From NCBI GenBank assembly GCA_016763095.1, contig JAESUK010000071.1, positions 1 to 21,319 of the forward strand: a DNA stretch of 21,319 nt. Reading direction: 5' to 3'. A program made the position numbers and the translations under genes. Shown piece by piece: positions 7,171 to 14,593 of the stretch. Position 1 is the stretch's first letter. Each line of letters begins with the position of its first letter. The notes under the pieces are model-generated. The model was not told where the DNA came from. It was given only the letters and a program-made list of their open reading frames with translations, and did not search any database. This stretch comes from Alphaproteobacteria bacterium. GTDB taxonomy: Bacteria > Pseudomonadota > Alphaproteobacteria > Micavibrionales > Micavibrionaceae.

Positions 7171-9630
7171 TCAAGCAACGGAGCGCTTAGGGTCATCACC
7201 ACCCTTTTTATAGTCCTTCACTACCTTAAACGATAACGCATCAGATTTAACAGAAACAGAAACCTTTGCTCCATCAGATATTTCATCTTTTAAAATCATT
7301 TCAGCCAATACATTCTGAATTTCTGTTTGAATGGTGCGCTTCAATGGTCTTGCACCATACGCGGGATTATAGCCCTCATTCGCAATCCACTCTTTCGCCT
7401 TATCATCAAGCTCAAGCGTAATACGACGGTCAGCAAGCAATCCCTGAAGTCCACGCATTTGAATATCAACAATCCCGCGCATATGCCCGCGACCAAGGCG
7501 ATTAAACAGTAATATTTCATCCAAACGATTCAAAAACTCAGGACGAAAATGCCCCTTAACAACCTCCATGACTTGCTCACGCACAGCGTCAACACTCTCA
7601 CCATCTTCTTGGTTAACAAGGTACTCAGACCCAAGATTAGACGTTAAAATCATAACCGTGTTACTAAAATCAACCGTACGCCCCTGCCCATCCGTCAATC
7701 GCCCATCATCAAGCACTTGCAACAAGATATTAAACACGTCGGGGTGCGCTTTTTCAACTTCATCGAACAGAATAACTTGATATGGACGACGTCGCACAGA
7801 CTCCGTCAACGCGCCACCTTCTTCATATCCAACATAACCAGGAGGGGCACCAATCAACCGTGCAACAGAGTGCTTTTCCATATATTCCGACATATCCATC
7901 CGCACCATCGCCGTGTCATCATCAAACATAAACTCAGCCAACGCTTTTGTAAGCTCCGTTTTACCTACGCCCGTAGGACCCAAGAACAAAAACGAACCAA
8001 TCGGACGATTTGTAGATTGTAATCCTGCACGAGAACGACGGATAGCATTTGAAACAGCAACAACAGCTTCTTGCTGACCTACGACACGCTCACCAAGTAG
8101 TTCCTCCATGCCTAAAAGTTTCTCTCGCTCGCCTTCCATCATCTTATCAACGGGAATACCCGTCCAACGGCTAACAATTCCTGCAATATCCTCGGAATTA
8201 ACCTCTTCATTAATAAGGTGGCTGCCGCCTGCTCCAGAGCCAACGGCTTCCGAAGCCGCCGCAATTTTTTCCTCTAACTTTGGAATTGCCCCATACTTCA
8301 ACTCACCCGCTTTGGCCCAATCGCCTTCACGCTCTGCCATTTCCAAGGCAATACGGGCTTGATCCAATGCTTCTGTAAATTTCTGACCAGCATTAAGCTT
8401 GTCTTTCTCGGAAGACCATTGCGATGTAAGTTTATCTGATTTCTTTTGGAGGTCTTTTAATTCCGCCTCAAGATCTTTTAAACGTAATTTCGACCCTTTA
8501 TCTTTTTCTTTTTTCAAAGCTTCGCGCTCGATTTTAAGCTGAATAATACGACGGTCTAATTCATCAATCGCCTCCGGCTTACTATCAACCTGCATACGAA
8601 GTCGTGAAGAGGCCTCATCAATCAAATCAATCGCCTTATCTGGCAAGAAACGATCCGAAATATAACGATTGGATAAGTTCGCCGCCGACACAATGGCAGA
8701 ATCCGTAATACGAATACCATGATGAACTTCATACTTCTCTTTCAACCCGCGAAGGATAGAGATAGTATCTTCAACCGTTGGCTCTGCAACAAATACAGAC
8801 TGAAAACGTCGTGCCAACGCAGGGTCTTTTTCAATATACTTACGATATTCGTCCAAAGTCGTTGCCCCAACCATATGAAGTTCACCACGCGCAAGCGCAG
8901 GCTTCAACATGTTTCCTGCATCAAGTGCACCATCAGATTTACCAGCACCCACAATTGTATGCAATTCATCTAAGAACAGGATTATTTCCCCATCCGCTGC
9001 TTTTACTTCATCTAACACAGCTTTTAAACGTTCTTCAAATTCCCCGCGAAACTTCGCGCCAGCTAACAATGCACCAAGGTCCAACGCCATTAAGCGTTGG
9101 TTTTTCAAACTTTCCGGAACATCACCCTTAACAATACGTTGCGCTAAACCTTCAATAATCGCTGTTTTACCTACGCCGGGCTCTCCAATCAAAACAGGGT
9201 TATTCTTTGTACGCCGAGAGAGAACCTGAATCGTGCGTCGGATCTCTTCATCACGCCCAATCACAGGGTCAAGCTTTCCCATGCGCGCAACTTCTGTCAA
9301 ATCTTGCGCATATTTGTTTAAAACATCAAATTGATCCTCTGCATTCGCAGAATCTGCTGTACGTCCCTTCCGAATATCGTTGATGACCTTATTAAGCGCC
9401 TTGGGCTCAACACCACTATCCTCAATAAACTCAAAAACATCCATTGTTTTCGCCAAAGACATGGCCTGAAAACATCGTTCAGATGTCACATACTTATCAC
9501 CAGATTGCTTAGATAATTCAACGGCCTTATCCAGTATCTTTGATATACCAATTGAAATACGAAGTCCGTCAGCTCCAGTTCCCGTAACTTTTGGAAATTT
9601 TGTTACACCAACATCAACATTTGTTTGCAA
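7171..9630 (-). CDS. clpB: ClpB disaggregase, main reading frame (5' end lost to a frameshift)
   Basis: This 819-codon frame carries nearly all of ClpB, the hexameric AAA+ ATPase that, with DnaK, extracts polypeptides from aggregates. Numbering from codon 9630: rest of the N-terminal domain (1 to about 90), first AAA+ module with Walker A GEPGVGKT (149-156) and Walker B ILFLDE (217-222), coiled-coil middle domain (about 340-465), second AAA+ module with Walker A GPTGVGKT (551-558), MSEYMEKHSV and ILFDEVEKAHPDVFN, then the C-terminal domain with YNPAYGARPLKR. The TTG at 9628-9630 is very unlikely to be the true start: the family N-terminal sequence continues upstream in another frame from ATG 9812. 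Adding one base near 9659 gives 880 residues, the normal ClpB size. As it stands, translation would need internal initiation, giving a product lacking part of the substrate-binding N domain. Confidence 0.92.
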   Translation of the reverse strand: MQTNVDVGVTKFPKVTGTGADGLRISIGISKILDKAVELSKQSGDKYVTSERCFQAMSLAKTMDVFEFIEDSGVEPKALNKVINDIRKGRTADSANAEDQFDVLNKYAQDLTEVARMGKLDPVIGRDEEIRRTIQVLSRRTKNNPVLIGEPGVGKTAIIEGLAQRIVKGDVPESLKNQRLMALDLGALLAGAKFRGEFEERLKAVLDEVKAADGEIILFLDELHTIVGAGKSDGALDAGNMLKPALARGELHMVGATTLDEYRKYIEKDPALARRFQSVFVAEPTVEDTISILRGLKEKYEVHHGIRITDSAIVSAANLSNRYISDRFLPDKAIDLIDEASSRLRMQVDSKPEAIDELDRRIIQLKIEREALKKEKDKGSKLRLKDLEAELKDLQKKSDKLTSQWSSEKDKLNAGQKFTEALDQARIALEMAEREGDWAKAGELKYGAIPKLEEKIAAASEAVGSGAGGSHLINEEVNSEDIAGIVSRWTGIPVDKMMEGEREKLLGMEELLGERVVGQQEAVVAVSNAIRRSRAGLQSTNRPIGSFLFLGPTGVGKTELTKALAEFMFDDDTAMVRMDMSEYMEKHSVARLIGAPPGYVGYEEGGALTESVRRRPYQVILFDEVEKAHPDVFNILLQVLDDGRLTDGQGRTVDFSNTVMILTSNLGSEYLVNQEDGESVDAVREQVMEVVKGHFRPEFLNRLDEILLFNRLGRGHMRGIVDIQMRGLQGLLADRRITLELDDKAKEWIANEGYNPAYGARPLKRTIQTEIQNVLAEMILKDEISDGAKVSVSVKSDALSFKVVKDYKKGGDDPKRSVA

Positions 9631-9656
9631 ACGAGAGAGGTCGCCCCCCGATTTTT

Positions 9657-9812
9657 CTACAGTTTAGGAATTAATCCCCCAGCATCCTCAAGCATAACGC
9701 GCAAAAGATGTTCAGGCTCTAAAGATTGATGATTGGAACGCATAGCTAGCGTCTGTGCATGCTGAAAATACGTTTTCAATTTTTCTGTAAGGTTTTCAAA
9801 ATTCGTAGACAT
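9657..9812 (-). pseudogene. clpB: ClpB N-terminal piece cut off by frameshift
   Basis: ATG 9812 opens a 51-codon frame ending at TAG 9657-9659. It encodes the standard start of ClpB: MSTNFENLTEKL, the HAQTLAMRSNHQSLEPEHLL helix pair typical of the Clp N domain, and MLEDAGGLIPKL. A good Shine-Dalgarno (AGAGG, 7-8 nt upstream) confirms that this is the real gene start. The sequence reads CTG TAG AAA; restoring one T (CTG TTA GAA AAA TCG) continues L-E-K-S-G-G-D-L-S-R straight into the main frame at 9630, exactly as expected for the family. The span 7171-9812 is 2642 nt, one short of 881 codons. Confidence 0.85.
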
Positions 9813-9850
9813 GACAACACCTCTTCTTTGCACAACAATGATTTATACGC

Positions 9851-9856
9851 ATTATA
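9851..9856 (-). promoter_or_regulatory. Candidate -10 element for clpB
   Basis: On the minus strand this reads TATAAT, a perfect sigma-70 -10 hexamer, about 39 nt before the clpB ATG at 9812 and just downstream of the DUF4167-gene terminator. The -35 position at 17 bp spacing (ACTATA) is poor. I see no convincing heat-shock sigma-32 promoter (CTTG with a matching -10). Assignment rests on position and the perfect hexamer only. Confidence 0.4.
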
Positions 9857-9910
9857 ACACCATTTAAGAAATATATAGTAATACTCACCTACAAAACTTG
9901 ATCTAGAGCA

Positions 9911-9938
9911 AAAAAAAGAAGGTAAAGAACCTTCTTTT
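9911..9938 (-). terminator. Intrinsic terminator of the DUF4167 gene
   Basis: A perfect 10-bp inverted repeat (AAAAGAAGGT / ACCTTCTTTT) with a 5-nt loop occupies 9914-9938. On the minus strand the 3' arm runs straight into eight T residues, the classical Rho-independent form. It begins about 30 nt after the DUF4167 stop codon and precedes the clpB promoter region, so it separates the prfA-prmC-DUF4167 stretch from clpB. On the plus strand there is no comparable T tract after the stem beyond the arm itself. Confidence 0.88.
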
Positions 9939-9967
9939 AAATAATATAGATAGAGAGCTTAAAATAT

Positions 9968-10363
9968 TTATGCGTCTTCAAGAACTTTCGTGTCTTCCGT
10001 AGTCGTCACTTGCGCAACAACATCTTCATTCACGTCATTACCTTCTGTCACAACATCTTCTGTGACTGGTGCTACAACAGGCGCTGCTTGCTCTGCCCAC
10101 TCATTGATGAGGCGTTGGTAGTGTTCTGCATACTGCATATAGCTTTGCGCCAAAACGTGATCTCCTGAAGAAGATGCGTCCTTAGCAAGAATCATATATT
10201 TCTCATTAATCTGATGTGCTGTTCCACGAATACGAACCTCTGGTCCTGAGCTATCAAAAACCTTGTTCTTATTAGGAACCTTACGACCACCATTATTGTG
10301 GTTATTATTGTGGTTATTATTACGACTTCGTGTACGTCTATTGTTTGATGATCCGTGTCTCAT
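9968..10363 (-). CDS. DUF4167 domain-containing protein
   Basis: A 131-residue protein of the alphaproteobacterial DUF4167 family, function not established. The basic, Asn/Arg-rich N-terminus (about 6-34, with runs of Asn and His) suggests RNA or DNA binding. The conserved domain follows at 35-90: VFDSSGPEVRIRGTA (35-49), QINEKYMILAKDASSSGD (51-68) and SYMQYAEHYQRLI (74-86). The tail from 90 is acidic and low complexity. It is preceded by a 251-bp gap from prmC and ends at a strong terminator. Its position next to prmC/prfA and before clpB is common in this class and supports the assignment. Confidence 0.9.
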   Translation of the reverse strand: MRHGSSNNRRTRSRNNNHNNNHNNGGRKVPNKNKVFDSSGPEVRIRGTAHQINEKYMILAKDASSSGDHVLAQSYMQYAEHYQRLINEWAEQAAPVVAPVTEDVVTEGNDVNEDVVAQVTTTEDTKVLEDA

Positions 10364-10426
10364 TTTTTCTCTCTCTCAGTATATCCCAGCTTTACTGAAA
10401 CTATATATTTTACAAATTGTACTTAC

Positions 10427-10462
10427 TACGTATACATTTTGACTTTAACAAAAATATACGTA
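10427..10462. repeat. Spaced inverted repeat TACGTATA / TATACGTA
   Basis: Two perfect 8-bp inverted arms (10427-10434 and 10455-10462) are 20 bp apart, each containing the palindrome TACGTA. They lie in the 251-bp gap (10364-10614) upstream of the DUF4167 gene. This geometry suits an operator bound by a dimer at two sites, but I cannot assign a regulator. The rest of the gap shows no convincing gene in any frame. Confidence 0.4.
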
Positions 10463-10464
10463 CA

Positions 10465-10485
10465 GCATACACAACAAGTGTATGC
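10465..10485. repeat. Hairpin-forming inverted repeat between prmC and the DUF4167 gene
   Basis: GCATACAC, a 5-nt loop, then GTGTATGC: a perfect 8-bp stem. It sits about 130 nt downstream of the prmC stop and about 100 nt upstream of the DUF4167 start. On the minus strand a T5 run follows only after about 10 nt, so it is a weak terminator at best; it could equally be a regulatory hairpin in the DUF4167 leader. Confidence 0.4.
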
Positions 10486-10614
10486 ATGGGAAGCCCCTAA
10501 GCATTAAAAACAATATTCTTGTAATTATTCGCTTAAAGCAAAAACATGTCCCTGAACAATTTCGAGATTACATTCAATCGCCCCGCGCAATCAACCGACC
10601 AAGCTATTTTTTTA

Positions 10615-11496
10615 TTATTTATCCCCACAGGAGATATCCACAACCCTTATAATCCCTGCAATATCGCGGTATAGACCATTCAGAGTCGCATCAGTCTTTT
10701 CAACGAGTCGCTGTACATCAGATTCCTGTCCTTTACCAATCTCAAAAAAGGCGCGCCCAGACGATTTTAGTAAAAACTTTAATTTAGGCACAAGAATTTT
10801 ATAGGGATTTAGTCCTGATATGCCGCCATCCAGTGCCAACATCGGATCAAAATGAATCACTTCTCTCTCAAGCTTGGGAATCATTTGCGATTCAATATAA
10901 GGAGGATTCGACACAACAACATCAAACTGATCCTCCCCACGCACACGCAAAGCACTGTCCCAGTCAGAACAAACAAAATTGATTCTATCTGCCACCCCCA
11001 ACAAATCAGCATTCTTTTGGGTCACTTTCAGCGCCTCATAACTAATATCAACCGCCACGCCGTATGCATTTGGAAACTCCCGCAACAAAGAAAGAAGAAT
11101 ACAACCACTCCCTACGCCAAAATCAACAAACCTGAGCGCCTCACGCCTCTTTGAGGCAAAGGCAGTCACAACAGCCTCAATTAACGTCTCCGTATCTGGG
11201 CGCGGGTCAAGACAGTGCTCATTAATATAAAAAGGAAGCCCCCAAAACTCTCGCTCATTAAAGATACGCGACACAGGCATGCCCTCACATCGCTTATCAA
11301 GATTCTCTTGTGCTACACGCAAATTCACGGCAGAAAAAGACAGCACCTTAATCTCTGTAATAAAATTTGTATGAGATATATTAAGGCTCTTCATAAGAAT
11401 CAACCGCGCATCAAGGCGCGCAGACTTAATGCCTGCATCATCCAATCGCTGAACAGCACGCTCATAAAGGTTTTCAAGAGTTATTGTATCAGCCAT
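10615..11496 (-). CDS. prmC: Peptide chain release factor N5-glutamine methyltransferase PrmC
   Basis: A 293-residue SAM-dependent methyltransferase that methylates the glutamine of the GGQ motif in release factors. An N-terminal helical substrate-binding domain (1 to about 100) ends in the conserved DPRPDTETLIE (97-107). The methyltransferase fold follows with the SAM loop DFGVGSGC (125-132; the usual form is D-x-G-T-G-S-G) and the catalytic SNPPYI motif (196-201), which is diagnostic for N-methylation of glutamine. The start ATG (11494-11496) overlaps the prfA stop as ATGGCTGA, an 8-nt overlap implying translational coupling. Its substrate RF1 is encoded by the immediately preceding gene, which fixes the role. 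Confidence 0.95.
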   Translation of the reverse strand: MADTITLENLYERAVQRLDDAGIKSARLDARLILMKSLNISHTNFITEIKVLSFSAVNLRVAQENLDKRCEGMPVSRIFNEREFWGLPFYINEHCLDPRPDTETLIEAVVTAFASKRREALRFVDFGVGSGCILLSLLREFPNAYGVAVDISYEALKVTQKNADLLGVADRINFVCSDWDSALRVRGEDQFDVVVSNPPYIESQMIPKLEREVIHFDPMLALDGGISGLNPYKILVPKLKFLLKSSGRAFFEIGKGQESDVQRLVEKTDATLNGLYRDIAGIIRVVDISCGDK

Positions 11497-12553
11497 CTAA
11501 AGCAGCAAGCTTCGACGCTTGATCTTCCGCTGTAAGCGCATGTACAACCTCTTCAAGCCCACCACCGCGCATAATTTCGTCTAATTTATAAAGTGTAAGA
11601 TTGATCCTGTGATCCGTAACACGCCCCTGTGGGAAGTTGTACGTACGGATACGCTCAGATCTATCTCCTGAGCCAACTTGTGACTTTCTGTCCTCAGAAC
11701 GCTCAGAATCAATTTTTTGCTTCGCGGCATCATAAACCCTAGCCTGTAAAATCTTCATAGCTTTGGCTTTGTTCTTATGCTGGGATGACTCATCTTGAAT
11801 CGCCACAACAATATTTGTAGGTAAATGGGTAATACGAACGGCAGATTCCGTTGTATTCACATGCTGCCCACCAGAGCCAGACGCACGATACACATCAATT
11901 CTCAAATCCTTGGTTTGAATATCAACTTCGACTTCATCCACCTCAGGGAGAACCGCCACAGTTGCCGCCGATGTGTGTACACGCCCCTGTGATTCCGTAT
12001 CAGGAACACGTTGCACACGATGAACCCCAGACTCAAACTTCATAGCAGAGAATACATTACGCCCTGTAACACGCGCTATAATTTCTTTATAACCACCAGA
12101 ATCACTACTCGAAGCTTCCAATACCTCAACAGACCAACCACGCTCTGCCGCAAATGTCTTATACATAGTAAATAAGTTAGAGGCAAAAAGCGCAGCCTCA
12201 TCCCCACCTGTACCCGCACGGATTTCCAAGATGGCATCTTTAGCATCATCAACATCTTTAGGAATAAGAGCTAACTTAATCTTAGCTTCAAGCGCAGGGA
12301 TTTCCTTATTCAAGCGCACAAGATCATCTTGCGCCATCGACTTCATATCAGGGTCTGCCAACAACTCTTGCAAATCTTCTTTTTCTTGTACCGCCGTTTT
12401 ATACGCCACGATTGCTTCAACAACAGGAGACAACTCAGCATATTCCATGGAAAGCTTCGTAAACTCTTCACCTGACAAACCACTCACGGACATCAAAGAG
12501 GCCAGCTCTTCATGTCGCCCCGCAATAGGATTTAACTTATCAATAAAATTCAT
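11489..12553 (-). CDS. prfA: Peptide chain release factor 1
   Basis: A 354-residue class I release factor recognising UAA and UAG. The stop-codon-reading tripeptide, P-x-T in RF1, is PDT at 184-186 within RVPDTESQGRVHTS; the catalytic GGQ is at 228-230 in ASGSGGQHVNTTESAVR. The acidic domain 1 (1 to about 105) and the IRAGTGGDEAALF block (111-123) are typical, and the total length is close to E. coli RF1 (360). ATG 12553 is preceded by a short AGG five bases upstream. Upstream on the same strand is the rodZ-like gene, 89 bp away, and downstream it overlaps prmC, which methylates its GGQ glutamine. Confidence 0.97.
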   Translation of the reverse strand: MNFIDKLNPIAGRHEELASLMSVSGLSGEEFTKLSMEYAELSPVVEAIVAYKTAVQEKEDLQELLADPDMKSMAQDDLVRLNKEIPALEAKIKLALIPKDVDDAKDAILEIRAGTGGDEAALFASNLFTMYKTFAAERGWSVEVLEASSSDSGGYKEIIARVTGRNVFSAMKFESGVHRVQRVPDTESQGRVHTSAATVAVLPEVDEVEVDIQTKDLRIDVYRASGSGGQHVNTTESAVRITHLPTNIVVAIQDESSQHKNKAKAMKILQARVYDAAKQKIDSERSEDRKSQVGSGDRSERIRTYNFPQGRVTDHRINLTLYKLDEIMRGGGLEEVVHALTAEDQASKLAALDG

Positions 12554-12642
12554 AAAAACCTAAAAACTCCCAAGGAGCTTCACCCTTCTTAAATTATTTT
12601 TCTGCACAATACACATAAGAACCTGAGAAGTGAATGTTCAAC

Positions 12643-13500
12643 TTAGTTTTTCTTGCGTAGAGCTTTGAGATCAAGTTTAATATTTTTACGCACTTGGCTA
12701 ACGCGACCAAGCGTTCCCATTGACTTACCACCAATGAACAACTCTGTTCCACCAGCATTCCCCGTCATTAAACGATACCCAGCATCACCAACGACCACAT
12801 AAGTATCCCCCATTTGCAATATACCTGAATAGACAGAGCGCCCCTTGCTGTCTTTGACATTAATCCATGCATCATACACAGCCTTAATCACAATTAAGTC
12901 GCCATTAACAGGCTGAGCAAGAGATTTCTTTTCTGCCTTAATAGGAGTTTTTGTTTCTTTCTTTACCTGCACAGACGCCATCACAACATCTACATCAAGC
13001 TCGTCTTCTTTAAAGCCAACCAAGACCTGTCGCTCCACCCCTCGCTTTAAGTCTTCAGGAACAGGCGGAATGGTCACAACATCTAACTCCGAGACCTCTT
13101 GAGAGCTTTGTTGTCCGACAAAAACACCCAAAAGACACAAAACAAAAACACACGAAACAATCAAAAGTACAGAAGGTGTTTGTGAAACAGTTACCACATC
13201 CCCGTGCGACTCAAGCTTAACAGTTGCGTGACGACCAATAGTTTTCATTTTGAACAGGCGCGCCATTTGCTCAGCATCAAACCCCATATATTCAGAATAT
13301 GCCTTTACGAACCCAATGGCATACACACGCCCTGGAAGCTCATCATGATCATCATATTCTATCGCCTCGACATGACGTGCCTTAATCATTATCGCGCCTT
13401 CTATGTCCTCAATAGACAAGCCCCGCTGCTCGCGCGCTTCACGAAGGATCTCCCCAACGGAACGTCCACCCATTTCAAGAATTATATCTTCGTCTTTCAT
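12643..13500 (-). CDS. RodZ-like helix-turn-helix membrane protein
   Basis: A 285-residue bitopic membrane protein of the RodZ family, which links MreB filaments to the peptidoglycan elongation machinery. From the chosen start: cytoplasmic HTH domain at about 13-75 (VGEILREAREQRGLSIEDI, then IKARHVEAIE and LPGRVYAIGFVKAY), a single membrane segment at 110-128 (VLLIVSCVFVLCLLGVFVG), a polar periplasmic linker, and a C-terminal DUF4115 domain at about 205-275 (DAWINVKD, YSGILQMGDTY, GGTELFIGGKSMGTLG). I choose ATG 13500 over the in-frame upstream ATG at 13587 because the extra 29 residues would cross into the divergent ubiG gene and add a non-family hydrophobic stretch. It is divergent from ubiG with 58 bp between starts, a gap that holds a 15-bp palindrome. 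Confidence 0.85.
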   Translation of the reverse strand: MKDEDIILEMGGRSVGEILREAREQRGLSIEDIEGAIMIKARHVEAIEYDDHDELPGRVYAIGFVKAYSEYMGFDAEQMARLFKMKTIGRHATVKLESHGDVVTVSQTPSVLLIVSCVFVLCLLGVFVGQQSSQEVSELDVVTIPPVPEDLKRGVERQVLVGFKEDELDVDVVMASVQVKKETKTPIKAEKKSLAQPVNGDLIVIKAVYDAWINVKDSKGRSVYSGILQMGDTYVVVGDAGYRLMTGNAGGTELFIGGKSMGTLGRVSQVRKNIKLDLKALRKKN

Positions 13501-13521
13501 AATGCTCTTTGTTTTTGTATA

Positions 13522-13536
13522 GTCCTGAAACAGGAC
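13522..13536. promoter_or_regulatory. Palindrome in the rodZ-ubiG divergent region
   Basis: GTCCTG-AAA-CAGGAC is a perfect 6-bp inverted repeat around a 3-nt centre, lying 22 nt before the rodZ-like ATG and 23 nt before the ubiG ATG. In a 58-bp divergent promoter region, such symmetry suggests an operator or an RNA hairpin in the 5' leaders of both genes. No regulator is identifiable. Confidence 0.35.
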
Positions 13537-13558
13537 ATAGGTTAAGAATATAAAGAAT

Positions 13559-14317
13559 ATGATAGAGTCACATAAAAATACAGTCAAAGAAGAAGAAATT
13601 TCACAATTTCAAAAAGATTCCACACAATGGTGGGATGAGGACGGCGCTTTTGCCCCCCTACACAAGTTAAACCCCGTACGTATAAAGTTCATACGTTCTG
13701 AAATCATAAAACATTACCAACGTGACCCAAGCAAACAACTCGCACTAAAAGACCTTAATATCCTCGACATTGGCTGTGGTGGGGGCTTAGTATGTGAGCC
13801 ATTAACCCGTCTAGGTGGCAACGTAACAGGCATAGATGCAGATTCCCAAGCTATTAACGTGGCAATAAGGCACGCAGAAAAACAAGGGCTAGCCATCACG
13901 TACAAAAGCACCACATCAGAAGAGCTATCCCAGAAAAAGAAAAAGTATGATGTTGTTTGCGCTTTAGAGATCATTGAGCACGTAGAAAACCCTGAGTTCT
14001 TCATCAAAACATGCGTAGAGTGCCTTAAGCCAGACGGAATCCTCTTAATTTCAACACTAAACCGTACACCAAAATCATTCCTTATGGGAATCGTTGCCGC
14101 AGAACATCTTCTCAGATGGGTTCCGAAGGGTACGCATCACTGGTCTCAATTTGTAAAACCAAGTGAAATCCGCGGATTTTTACATCATACAGAATTTAAA
14201 ATTAGAGCAATTAATGGGATTAATTACAATATTTTAAAAGGTAAGTTTAATCTTTCAGATGAAGGTATATCTAACAATTATATTTTATCCGCCGCCCGTA
14301 CGCATAGCGGCAAGTAA
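13559..14317 (+). CDS. ubiG: Bifunctional 2-polyprenyl-6-hydroxyphenol methylase / 3-demethylubiquinol O-methyltransferase UbiG
   Basis: A 252-residue SAM-dependent O-methyltransferase performing both O-methylations of ubiquinone synthesis. Evidence: the family N-terminal signature STQWWDEDGAFAPLHKLNP (21-39), the SAM-binding loop ILDIGCGGGLV (68-78), the acidic GIDAD (91-95) ending strand 2, EIIEHVENPEFF for motif II, and the UbiG-specific RTPKSFLMGIVAAEHLLRW and GTHHWSQFVKPSE blocks. Length matches the family. It is divergent from the rodZ-like gene. With the COQ9 and ABC1-kinase genes at the left of the window it is the third ubiquinone-related gene here. Confidence 0.95.
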   Translation: MIESHKNTVKEEEISQFQKDSTQWWDEDGAFAPLHKLNPVRIKFIRSEIIKHYQRDPSKQLALKDLNILDIGCGGGLVCEPLTRLGGNVTGIDADSQAINVAIRHAEKQGLAITYKSTTSEELSQKKKKYDVVCALEIIEHVENPEFFIKTCVECLKPDGILLISTLNRTPKSFLMGIVAAEHLLRWVPKGTHHWSQFVKPSEIRGFLHHTEFKIRAINGINYNILKGKFNLSDEGISNNYILSAARTHSGK

Positions 14318-14370
14318 AAAGCAAAAGAAATTACTGGGCAAAGCTATATAAAGACTCTATTCTATCCCAC

Positions 14371-14571
14371 ATGAATGGATTTATATTTACACTTATGTTG
14401 ATCGCAATGGGTCTCACCCTATTATCACTTATCGCAGGCATCTTTGTGATGGCTAAAGGTGGAAAGTTAAACGAGATGTACGCAAACAAACTAATGCGCG
14501 CACGTGTTTATTCCCAAGGCTTTGCCCTCGCACTCTTCGCTGTCGCATTTCTTATGAATCAAACAGCATAA
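14371..14571 (+). CDS. HIG1-domain twin-transmembrane small protein
   Basis: A 66-residue inner-membrane protein with two helices (about 4-27 and 45-63) joined by a short basic loop. The loop motif NKLMRARVYSQG (39-50) is the HIG1 hallmark; the family includes mitochondrial factors that stabilise respiratory supercomplexes and cytochrome oxidase. The bacterial role is inferred. No Shine-Dalgarno is evident before ATG 14371. It lies 53 bp after ubiG and 22 bp before etfB, a context shared by many alphaproteobacteria and consistent with respiratory function. Confidence 0.88.
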   Translation: MNGFIFTLMLIAMGLTLLSLIAGIFVMAKGGKLNEMYANKLMRARVYSQGFALALFAVAFLMNQTA

Positions 14572-14593
14572 AACATCACGAAACGAAAAAGCT

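Noticed and set aside
7124..7174. Lipoprotein start at ATG 7174
   Set aside because: It overlaps the clpB stop and spoils the lipoprotein signal; ATG 7123 has a Shine-Dalgarno and gives a standard signal peptide.
9628..9630. TTG as the true start of clpB
   Set aside because: Family sequence continues upstream in another frame to an ATG with a good Shine-Dalgarno; this TTG corresponds to an internal leucine codon.
9657..9668. Programmed -1 frameshifting in clpB
   Set aside because: No X XXY YYZ slippery heptamer is present at the junction, and a one-base loss explains the data more simply.
11994..12004. PDT instead of the common PAT/PVT in the RF1 stop-codon motif
   Set aside because: The motif is P-x-T, and I recall PDT in alphaproteobacterial RF1 proteins, so it is not evidence of altered stop-codon use.
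12554..12642. Terminator between the rodZ-like gene and prfA
   Set aside because: The only hairpin (CTCC-TTG-GGAG then T5) has a 4-bp stem and abuts the prfA start, too weak to call.
13501..13587. Longer rodZ-like protein starting at ATG 13587
   Set aside because: It would overlap the divergent ubiG start and add a hydrophobic stretch not seen in the family; ATG 13500 fits the HTH domain.
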